From contig PMFN01000013.1 in assembly GCA_003155135.1 (NCBI GenBank), positions 62,001 to 126,000 on the forward strand: DNA of 64,000 bases, in the 5' to 3' direction. This document shows positions 42,847-50,148 of the stretch, in pieces (the stretch's first letter is position 1; every line of letters starts with the position of its first letter). Made by a program: the position numbers and the translations under genes. Origin of the DNA: Acidimicrobiaceae bacterium. Its GTDB lineage: Bacteria; Actinomycetota; Acidimicrobiia; Acidimicrobiales; RAAP-2. The notes under the pieces are model-generated. The model made no database searches. It was not told where the DNA came from and worked only from the letters and a program-made list of their open reading frames with translations.

Positions 42847-45105
42847 GTGACCACCGAACCCGGCTTCGCCGGGCGGATCGGCCGCACGTACCAGGACTCC
42901 GTGCCGGCCTGGCCCGACCTCCCGGCCGGCCTCGGTGGGCCCGATGTCGTGATGATCGTCCTCGATGACACCGGCTTCTCGCACTTCGGCTGCTACGGCT
43001 CGACGCTCGCCACACCGAACATCGACCGCCTGGCGGCGGGGGGGCTCCGCTACACGGGCTTCCACACGACCGCGTTGTGCTCCCCGTCGCGGGCGTGCCT
43101 GCTGACCGGGCGCAACCACCACAGCGTCGGGATGCGGGCGGTGTCGAACTGGAACACCGGCTTCCCGCACATGCGCGGTGGCATCACGCCGAGGGCCGCG
43201 ACGGTGGCCGAGCTGCTCCGTGCCCACGGGTACGCGACCTATGCGGCGGGGAAGTGGCACCTGGCCCCGATGGCGGAGACCTCCGCGGCGGGCCCGCACA
43301 CCAACTGGCCGCTGCAGAAGGGCTTCGACCGCTTCTACGGCTTCCTCCAGGGCGAGACGGACCAGTTCTTCCCGGAGCTGACCCACGACAACCACCACAT
43401 CGACCCGCCCGGGCGGCTCGAGGACGGCTACCACGTGAGCGAGGACATCGTCGAGCACTCGATCGGCTGGGTCCGCGACCTCGTCTCGGTCCGACCCGAC
43501 CGTCCGTTCTTCTTGTACCTGGCCTTCGGCGCCACTCATGCGCCCCATCAGTCACCCGAGTCGTACCGGGCGCGTTGGCGAGGCAAGTTCGACGAGGGCT
43601 ACGACGTGGCGCGCCAGCGCTTCTACGAGCGACAGCTCGAGCTCGGGATCATCCCAAAGGGCACCACCCTTGCCCCGCGCAACCCCGGCGTGCCGCCCTG
43701 GGACGACTTGACCGACGCCCAAAAGGCGTTCTCGTCCCGCCTCCAAGAGGCCTTCGCGGCGATGCTCGAGCACACCGACGCGCAGATCGGCCGCCTTGTC
43801 GAGTTCCTGGCGGAAGAGGGGCGGCTCGACAACACGTTGCTCATGGTGGTCTCGGACAACGGTGCGAGCCGTGAGGGCGGCCCGTTCGGGGTGATGGACG
43901 AGTTCAGCTTCTTCAACGGCCAGGCCGAAGACGTCGACCGGCTGGTGGCCGAACGCCTGGACGACATCGGGGGGCCGCACTCGCACAGCAACTACCCGTG
44001 GGGATGGGCCCAGGCGGGCAACTCGCCACTGCGCTGGTACAAGCAGAACACCTACGGGGGAGGGGTCCGTGACCCGCTCGTCGTGCACTGGCCCGAGAGG
44101 GTGGAGCAGACCGGGGAGCTCCGGACCCAGTTCTGCCATGCCATCGACATCGCCGCCACCATCCTCGACGCCACCGCAGCGCCCCTGCCCGAGCAGTTCG
44201 GGGGCGTGGCGCAGATCCCGCTCCACGGCCGCTCCATCGTGCCGACCTTCAACGACGCCGGGGCGCCATCCCCGCGCACCGTGCAGTACTTCGAGCAGAT
44301 GGGCCACCGCGGCATCGTCGCCGACGGATGGAAGGCGACCACCTACCACGAGCAGGGTTCGGGCTACGGCGAGGACGAGTGGGAGTTGTTCTGCCTCGAC
44401 AATGATTTTTCCGAGTGCCACAACCTGGCAGCGGCTGAGCCCGAACGGCTCCGCAAGCTGATCGACTTGTGGTGGTCCGAGGCGGGCGAGATGGGCGTAC
44501 TGCCGCTCGACGACCGCACCATCGAGCTCTTTGGTGGCGACGCGCGGCCAGGAAGCCCGCACGCGCGCAGCACGTACCGCTACCTCGCACCGATCTCGCA
44601 CATCCCTGCCGACGCGTCGCCGACCCTCGGCGGTCGTGCCTGGACCATCACCGCCGACGTCGACGTCGACGTGGAGGGCCAACCCCACGGCGTGCTCTAC
44701 GCACGGGGAAGCCACAATGTGGGACACACCTTCTTCTTGGGCGACGGCGCGCTGGTGTTCGACTACAACGCGCTCGGCACCCACCACCGGGCCAGCGCAC
44801 CGGTGGACCTCGGCCCGGGCCGCCACTCGCTGGTGGCTCGCTTTGATCGTGACGGCTCCGGTGGCATGCTCACCATCGCCGCCGACGGCGCCGACCTGGC
44901 GAGCGTGGCCATCCCTCGGATCATCCGGATGCTCGGATCGACCGGCATGGACATCGGGCGCGATGCCCTCTCCACGGTGGTCGACGACTACGAGGGTCCC
45001 AACCCGTTCACCGGCACCGTCGAACAGGTGACCGTCGAGGTGCGGAGCCAGCCCGGGCCGGCCGACGTGGCGGCCCAAGCGGCCACCGAGATGGCGCGCG
45101 AATGA
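42847..45105 (+). CDS. Arylsulfatase-type sulfatase
   Basis: This 752-residue sulfatase has Cys78-Ser-Pro-Ser-Arg (formylglycine site) in TALCSPSRACLLTGRN, metal Asp40-Asp41 and VSDNGASREGG in the middle. The length with a C-terminal beta domain is that of the large actinobacterial arylsulfatases. No signal peptide is seen. GTG 42847 is used; the open frame continues upstream but is antisense to the divergent operon. It is first in a three-gene operon with DinB and haloalkane dehalogenase, and is divergent from the smaller sulfatase operon. Confidence 0.92.
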   Translation: MTTEPGFAGRIGRTYQDSVPAWPDLPAGLGGPDVVMIVLDDTGFSHFGCYGSTLATPNIDRLAAGGLRYTGFHTTALCSPSRACLLTGRNHHSVGMRAVSNWNTGFPHMRGGITPRAATVAELLRAHGYATYAAGKWHLAPMAETSAAGPHTNWPLQKGFDRFYGFLQGETDQFFPELTHDNHHIDPPGRLEDGYHVSEDIVEHSIGWVRDLVSVRPDRPFFLYLAFGATHAPHQSPESYRARWRGKFDEGYDVARQRFYERQLELGIIPKGTTLAPRNPGVPPWDDLTDAQKAFSSRLQEAFAAMLEHTDAQIGRLVEFLAEEGRLDNTLLMVVSDNGASREGGPFGVMDEFSFFNGQAEDVDRLVAERLDDIGGPHSHSNYPWGWAQAGNSPLRWYKQNTYGGGVRDPLVVHWPERVEQTGELRTQFCHAIDIAATILDATAAPLPEQFGGVAQIPLHGRSIVPTFNDAGAPSPRTVQYFEQMGHRGIVADGWKATTYHEQGSGYGEDEWELFCLDNDFSECHNLAAAEPERLRKLIDLWWSEAGEMGVLPLDDRTIELFGGDARPGSPHARSTYRYLAPISHIPADASPTLGGRAWTITADVDVDVEGQPHGVLYARGSHNVGHTFFLGDGALVFDYNALGTHHRASAPVDLGPGRHSLVARFDRDGSGGMLTIAADGADLASVAIPRIIRMLGSTGMDIGRDALSTVVDDYEGPNPFTGTVEQVTVEVRSQPGPADVAAQAATEMARE

Positions 45106-45674
45106 CGGGCCCGGCGTTGGTCCTCGATTCCCTGCAACGGCGAATGCGAGCCCTGCACTCGCTCTATGACGACGCGCTCGCCACCATGGACATCGACCAG
45201 GTGAACCACTTCGAGCGCGAGGGCGTCGTGCCCATAGCCTTCAGCATCTTTCACATCGTGAACATGATGGACGCCTCGTTCTTCCTCATGACCGGTACCC
45301 CACCCATCTGGGACGACGAGTGGGAGGCAACGGTCCTCCCGGCCATCGCCGACCACGGCAAGCACCGCAGCGTGGCCGAGATGGTGCACCAGCGCATCGG
45401 CGGCTACGAGGCGTTCGGCGACTACATGCGGGCGGTCTTCGACCGCACAGAAGCATGGCTGGCTGCACTCGACGCGAGCGAGCTCAACCGGGTGGTCATC
45501 GGGCGGCCGCTCCCCGAGCAGATCGCCAGCACGTACAGCGCCCGTGTGGCAGGCCCACAGGGCATCACCCTGCTCGACGCCGCCGAGTGCTGGATCTACC
45601 AGCACGGCCTGCGCCACATGGGCGAGATCGAGCTTGCCCGGGGCCTGGTCGGCCTCGGCGGCATGACCTCGTAG
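45102..45674 (+). CDS. DinB-superfamily protein
   Basis: The 190-residue protein starts in an ATGA overlap with the sulfatase stop. It is helical, with His51 in SIFHIVNMMD and a late QHGLRHMGEIELARG segment, matching the three-histidine metal site of DinB/YfiT four-helix bundles. Family members include mycothiol-dependent maleylpyruvate isomerases and thiol transferases. The coupling with a dehalogenase suggests mycothiol-linked detoxification, as inference. Confidence 0.78.
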   Translation: MTGPALVLDSLQRRMRALHSLYDDALATMDIDQVNHFEREGVVPIAFSIFHIVNMMDASFFLMTGTPPIWDDEWEATVLPAIADHGKHRSVAEMVHQRIGGYEAFGDYMRAVFDRTEAWLAALDASELNRVVIGRPLPEQIASTYSARVAGPQGITLLDAAECWIYQHGLRHMGEIELARGLVGLGGMTS

Positions 45675-45744
45675 GCACCGACGGTCCCGACGGCCGACGA
45701 GCAACGACCAACGACCAACGCGAACAACCGAAAGGAACGCCATC

Positions 45745-46656
45745 ATGGAGACCCTGCGCACTCCCGACGAACGCTTCGCCGGGCTGGCCGACTTCGACTT
45801 CGCCCCCCACTACGCCGAGATCGACGACGGCGACGGTGGGCAGCTGCGGGTCCATTACTTGGACGAGGGTCCGCCTGCCGGCCCTGTGGTGCTGTTGCTG
45901 CACGGCGAGCCCTCGTGGTCGTACCTCTACCGGCACATGATCCCGGTCCTCGTCGCACGGGGCCACCGCTGCATCGCGCCGGACCTGGTCGGCTTCGGCC
46001 GGAGCGACAAGCCGGCCGCCACGTCGGACTACACCTACACCGCGCACGTGGATTGGATGTCCGAGCTCCTCTTCGGCACGCTCGACCTGCGCGGCGCCAC
46101 GCTGGTGGGCCAGGATTGGGGAGGCCTCATCGGGCTGCGGTTGCTGGCGGGACGCCCGGAGCGCTTCGCCGGCGCAGTGATCGCCAATACCGGCCTCCCG
46201 ACGGGCGACGCCCCCATGAGCGACGCCTTCTTGGCCTGGCAGCAGTTCTCGAAGGAGTCGCCCACGTTCCCCATCGGGCGCATCATCGACGGCGGGTGCA
46301 CGAGCACGCTGGACGACGAGGTGGTCGCCGCGTATGACGCGCCCTTCCCCGACGACGCCTTCAAGGCGGGCGCACGGATCTTCCCGACCCTGGTGCCGAC
46401 CACGCCCGATGACCCGGCCCACGACGACAACGAGGCTGCGTGGGCGGTGCTGCGCACGCTCGAGAAGCCGTTCCTCTGCGCGTTCAGCGACTCGGACCCC
46501 ATCACTAGAGGGGGCGACGCCGTCTTCCGCCATGAGGTTCCCGGCGCGACCGGCCAGCCCCATACGACGATCGTCGGCGGCGGCCACTTCCTCCAAGAGG
46601 ACCGGGGCCCCGAGCTGGCGGGCGTCGTTGCGGACTTCATCGCCTCCAACAGCTGA
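45745..46656 (+). CDS. Haloalkane dehalogenase (HLD-I type)
   Basis: The 303-residue alpha/beta hydrolase has nucleophile Asp124-Trp125 in VGQDWGG, HGEPSWSYLYR at 53-63 (Glu55 and oxyanion residues), acid Asp251 in FSDSDP and His281 in GGGHFLQ. Trp165 in the cap can be the second halide ligand. It hydrolyses carbon-halogen bonds to an alcohol and halide. AAAGGAACG precedes the ATG. Some close relatives act on other esters or epoxides, so the activity is well supported but not certain. Confidence 0.87.
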   Translation: METLRTPDERFAGLADFDFAPHYAEIDDGDGGQLRVHYLDEGPPAGPVVLLLHGEPSWSYLYRHMIPVLVARGHRCIAPDLVGFGRSDKPAATSDYTYTAHVDWMSELLFGTLDLRGATLVGQDWGGLIGLRLLAGRPERFAGAVIANTGLPTGDAPMSDAFLAWQQFSKESPTFPIGRIIDGGCTSTLDDEVVAAYDAPFPDDAFKAGARIFPTLVPTTPDDPAHDDNEAAWAVLRTLEKPFLCAFSDSDPITRGGDAVFRHEVPGATGQPHTTIVGGGHFLQEDRGPELAGVVADFIASNS

Positions 46657-46923
46657 ACTCCGGCGGGCGTCCGCCCACGAACCGAGGTCCTGGCCTGCGC
46701 GCCGGCGGGTGCGGCAGTGCCATGAGCACTGGGACTGCTCCCGCGGCCGAGAAGGACCCGGGGACCGGGCACGGGTGACGAGCCGATGACCGGCCCACAG
46801 CAGTCCTCGCGGACCGACGGGGGCATGCTCTGAGCACAGTGTTCGACGACACGGTCGAGAACCTTGCTCACCCGACAGCTCCTCGGAACCCAGCCTCTCA
46901 GGTGATGGCCGGGCTCTCACCCA

Positions 46924-47685
46924 TTAGTCGCTCGGGACCTCGTCGCCACTGGGCTGGCGCTCGGCGGCGTGCTCGACCATCTCGCGGGCGATGTCGCGCA
47001 GCTTGCGGTTCTCGCGTTGGGAGGCGCGGACGAGGATCTGGAACGCGTCATCGGGCGTGGTGGCGCCGTTGGCCAGCAGTATGCCGATGGCGTAGTCGAT
47101 GGTGGAACGCGAGTCCATGGCCTGTGTGAGGTTCTCGCTCAGCTGTTGTGCGTCCCAGTAGACCTGCGTGTTGGCGAGGACGATGGCGGCCTGCTCGGCG
47201 AAGACGCTGGCCCGATCGCTGGCCTGGTCGTCGAAGATCCTGTTCCGTGAGTAGAGGTTCAGCGCGCCCAAGCTGACGTCCCGGGCGACGAGCGGCAAGG
47301 AGAGGGTGGCGATGATCCCGTGGGCGGCGGCCATGGCGGCGAGCTCGGGCCAACGCTGCTCGGCCGCCGTCGAGTCGATGCGGTACGTCTCCTGGTGGCG
47401 GAAGGCGTCGAGGCAGGGTCCCTTGCCCGATTTGTACTGGGCCTCGTCGATCTCTGGTGCCTCGGGATCGGTGAAGACGCCGGTGCGGGCCTTGCCCCCG
47501 ACCAGCATGGTGATGCCGGCCATGTCGGCGGGTGCAACGTCGCAGGCCAGCTGGGAGACTTTCAGTAAAGTATCGCCGAGCGTCCCGTCGTTCACGAAAA
47601 AACGCGAAAGTGCGTGCACGCCCGCGGCCCGCGGATCCTCGGCCACCGTCGCTCCTGACTCGGTGAGCGACCATTTGCGTCCCAC
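46924..47685 (-). CDS. GAF-ANTAR RNA-binding antiterminator protein
   Basis: The 253-residue protein has a GAF domain at about 30-180 and ANTAR at about 184-240 (STIDYAIGILLANGATTPDD helix pair). GAF segment KSGKGPCLDAFRH is like the one at 24078. It starts at GTG with no clear ribosome site. Two large hairpins lie in the 144 bases upstream on its own strand, which might form a structured leader. The target RNA is unknown. Confidence 0.88.
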   Translation of the reverse strand: MGRKWSLTESGATVAEDPRAAGVHALSRFFVNDGTLGDTLLKVSQLACDVAPADMAGITMLVGGKARTGVFTDPEAPEIDEAQYKSGKGPCLDAFRHQETYRIDSTAAEQRWPELAAMAAAHGIIATLSLPLVARDVSLGALNLYSRNRIFDDQASDRASVFAEQAAIVLANTQVYWDAQQLSENLTQAMDSRSTIDYAIGILLANGATTPDDAFQILVRASQRENRKLRDIAREMVEHAAERQPSGDEVPSD

Positions 47686-47732
47686 CGGGTCGAAGGAGAA
47701 TGGGCCAACTCAGGAAGTGGGATGAGCATACG

Positions 47733-47761
47733 CTGGTTTCAGCACCTGGGTTCTGAACCAG
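47733..47761 (-). promoter_or_regulatory. Inverted repeat upstream of the GAF-ANTAR gene
   Basis: CTGGTTTCAG and CTGAACCAG pair around a 10-base loop with one bulged base. It lies 48 to 76 bases before the GTG start at 47685. Confidence 0.4.
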
Positions 47762-47775
47762 GGCTGGGTGTTAGT

Positions 47776-47807
47776 GCTGGTCCATGGCCCCGGGGTCATG
47801 GACCAGC
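47776..47807 (-). terminator. Long hairpin after the DUF2277 gene
   Basis: GCTGGTCCATG pairs perfectly with CATGGACCAGC, and the inner CCCC/GGGG extends the stem, leaving a near 32-base perfect palindrome with one G-T pair. It starts 23 bases after the DUF2277 stop on the minus strand. It may end that transcript or form part of the leader of the next gene. Confidence 0.55.
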
Positions 47808-47829
47808 CCGCGCCGCATCAGGTGCATCG

Positions 47830-48087
47830 TCAGAGCGAGGTCTGGCGTGCCAGTCGGCGAAGTGGCGGCTCCGTCGGTGGCGCCTGACGTCGCGGTGGCA
47901 GCTCGTCGAGCAGCGCGGCCGTGGCGTCGGCGACGGCCCGGACCGCGCCTTCGACCGCGGCGTCGGTCTTTGCCGAGCGAGACGTGATGCCGGCGACCTT
48001 GCGCACGTACTGAAGGGCGGCGGCCTCGATCTCCTCGGCGGTGGCTCTCGGCTCAAGCCCTCGCAGGGTGGTGATGTTGCGGCACAT
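47830..48087 (-). CDS. DUF2277 protein
   Basis: An 85-residue protein starting MCRNITTLRGLEPRAT, with AALQYVRKVAGITSRSAKTD, the defining pattern of the DUF2277 family, and a helical C-terminal part. The family has no known function. The ATG lies six bases after TATCGT, so the mRNA is likely leaderless. Confidence 0.9.
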   Translation of the reverse strand: MCRNITTLRGLEPRATAEEIEAAALQYVRKVAGITSRSAKTDAAVEGAVRAVADATAALLDELPPRRQAPPTEPPLRRLARQTSL

Positions 48088-48093
48088 GGGGCC

Positions 48094-48099
48094 ACGATA
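48094..48099 (-). promoter_or_regulatory. -10 element of the DUF2277 leaderless promoter
   Basis: TATCGT followed by GGCCCC and ATG; a TANNNT hexamer six bases before the start codon as at 22958, 23010 and 42706. Confidence 0.45.
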
Positions 48100-48142
48100 G
48101 GCAGTCCGCTCGCCGGCCGCGTCGTCGCGACCCAGCCGTGGC

Positions 48143-48904
48143 CTATTCGAGGAATTCGACGATGGTGGAGCGGAACATCTCGCCGAACACCGCGCTCACG
48201 TGATCACCGGGCACGATGCACACCGCGGCCCCTCGGATGCCGGCGGCGAGGGCGGCCGGGGACCCGGCATTCTGGTCGTCTTCGCCGGCGATGACCAGCG
48301 TCTCGGCCTGGATGCGGCTCAAGTCGATCGCGGGCGCATGCGGTGCCTCCGCTTGCGCGGCCATGGCGAGTCGGTCTGCATGGGTCTGGTCGGCGAAGCG
48401 GCAGAACGAGCGCAACGAGTCGTCGCCGATCGACGCGATGTCATCGGTGCGAAGGGCCGCAGCGAGGCGCTGGTCGCGTGACACCCGCCTGCCGATGGCG
48501 GTTGTGTTGGTCACGTCGTGGCCGACGCCTCCGACGACGAGCCGGCGGACCCGGATGTCCCGGCTGGCAACGAGCATTGCCACGATGGCGCCGAGCGAAT
48601 AGCCGACGAGGTCGAACGACGTGGCGCCGGTGAGAGTCAACAGCAGCTCAAGGTCCTCTGCCATCTTCGACTCGCCGTAGTAGGAGGAGTGATGCGGCGC
48701 ATCGGAGAGGCCGTGGCCCCGCGCGTCGAGTGCGAACACCTTGTGGCCGGCGAGGACGAGTGCGCCGACGATCCCGGGCGTCACCCAGTTCATCTGGGAG
48801 TCGGCGGCGAATCCGTGCTGGAGGATCACGGGCGGCCGAAGGTCGTCTTCGCCCCACTCCCCATAGGACAGGTCCACCCCGTCATATGTCATCAACCTGC
48901 CCAT
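48143..48904 (-). CDS. Alpha/beta hydrolase
   Basis: This 253-residue hydrolase has nucleophile Ser103 in GYSLGA, an acid in IAGEDDQNAGSP and His in PGDHVSAVF; HGFAADSQMNW near 30 supplies the oxyanion hole. ATG 48904 follows GGGGAGGGGCAGG and gives the same N-terminus as the paralog next door (MGRLMTYDG against LSTLTTYDG). It is a paralog of 49126-49884. Such enzymes hydrolyse esters, lactones or C-C bonds; the substrate is unknown. Confidence 0.88.
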   Translation of the reverse strand: MGRLMTYDGVDLSYGEWGEDDLRPPVILQHGFAADSQMNWVTPGIVGALVLAGHKVFALDARGHGLSDAPHHSSYYGESKMAEDLELLLTLTGATSFDLVGYSLGAIVAMLVASRDIRVRRLVVGGVGHDVTNTTAIGRRVSRDQRLAAALRTDDIASIGDDSLRSFCRFADQTHADRLAMAAQAEAPHAPAIDLSRIQAETLVIAGEDDQNAGSPAALAAGIRGAAVCIVPGDHVSAVFGEMFRSTIVEFLE

Positions 48905-49125
48905 GGCCCTGCCCCTCCCCGGAAGTTCCGGGCCGACCCTGGGTCCGTCTACCACGACGCTGTGTGAGCGAACCTCAGATGCTTCGTCGCCTTCCGGTTG
49001 GTTCAGCCGGATGCGATACTGAAAATTACCTGACGCTGCGCAGGGTTACTAGGGCCTTATGGCAGTGGTCGCCTTCCACCAAGGAGGGAGGAGCAAACCT
49101 CCAGCTCAGTGGGTGCACGGTGCCC

Positions 49126-49884
49126 TCACTCCAAGAACTTGACGACCGCAGACTTGAATTCCTTGGAGAAGACGGCGCCGAGGTGGTCGCCGGGCACGAG
49201 GGCCACCGACGCGCCGATCACCGCGGCGAGACCGGCCGGAGAGCCGACGTACTCGTCGTCCTCGCCGGCGACCACGAGCGTCTCGACCCCGATACCGTCG
49301 AGCGAGATGGGCGGTGCGTGCTCGCCTTCGGCATGGGCGGCCAGTGCGAGGCGGTCCGCCTTCGCCTGCTCGGCGAACCGTCGGACCGATCGCAACCCGA
49401 CGTCGGCGATGGCCCCCTCGTCGTCCAGGCGCAGTGCTTCGGCCAACTGCCGGTCCCGCAGCTTGCGCCGCCCCACTGCGCTGGCATCGGCCACCTCGGT
49501 GCCGATGCCACCGACTACCAGGCGACGGACACGCGGGTCGTGTCCGGCAACGAGGAGCGCGATCACCGCACCCCAGGCGTAGCCGACGAGATCGAACTGC
49601 TCGGTACCGAGCAGGTCGGCCAGCAGCGAGACGTCCTGGGCCATCGTCGCCTCGCCGTAGAACGAGGCCTCGTGCGGCGCGTCCGATTGGCCGTGGCCCC
49701 GGGCGTCGAGGGCGATGACCCGGTGGCCGCCCAGCACGAGCGCGCCGGCGATGCCTGGTGCGACCCAGTTCATGTACGAGTCCGCCGCGTAGCCGTGCAG
49801 TAGCACGACCGGCGGCCGTCGAGTGTCCTCACCCGACTCCGTGTACGACAGGCTCAAGCCGTCGTACGTCGTTAGCGTGCTCAA
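49126..49884 (-). CDS. Alpha/beta hydrolase paralog without nucleophile serine
   Basis: The 252-residue product aligns without gaps to the 48143 paralog over at least the first 110 residues. The nucleophile elbow reads GYAWGA, so position 103 is Ala (GCC codon); the acid (VAGEDDEYVGSP) and His (PGDHLGAVF) remain. TTG 49884 is the start that matches the paralog, with GGAAGGGGCGGAA upstream. It could be a non-hydrolytic binding protein or perform a decarboxylase/lyase-type reaction; the gene is intact, not decayed. Confidence 0.85.
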   Translation of the reverse strand: MSTLTTYDGLSLSYTESGEDTRRPPVVLLHGYAADSYMNWVAPGIAGALVLGGHRVIALDARGHGQSDAPHEASFYGEATMAQDVSLLADLLGTEQFDLVGYAWGAVIALLVAGHDPRVRRLVVGGIGTEVADASAVGRRKLRDRQLAEALRLDDEGAIADVGLRSVRRFAEQAKADRLALAAHAEGEHAPPISLDGIGVETLVVAGEDDEYVGSPAGLAAVIGASVALVPGDHLGAVFSKEFKSAVVKFLE

Positions 49885-50148
49885 TTCCGCCCCTTCCCGC
49901 CAAAAGCAGGGACACTTGTTGCAGCCTGCGCGCTCTGCAAGTGACACCAACTTGGACACATGACTAACTGATCTCGGCTCAAGAGTCAACGACCGTTTTC
50001 TCAGGATACGCCGAGGTTCAGCGGCGACACGGTAGTGCGAAACCCGGGGTGCGCAACGTCGGGGGTCGCGATTCCCGCGAGGTGGCACATGGCCCGACAA
50101 CGCGAAGCTGGTGGCTCTCGGCGCCGGAGTCCTTGGCTTTGCTAGAAG

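Noticed and set aside
41188-45105. A single open frame of 1305 codons ending with the large sulfatase
   Set aside because: The first 550 codons are antisense to the DUF2855, DsbA-type and DUF1330-like genes and show no sulfatase homology; the true start is near 42847.
49087-49102. GGAGG-AGCAAA-CCTCC hairpin between the hydrolase paralogs
   Set aside because: The stem has only five pairs and no T-run follows, too weak to call as a terminator.
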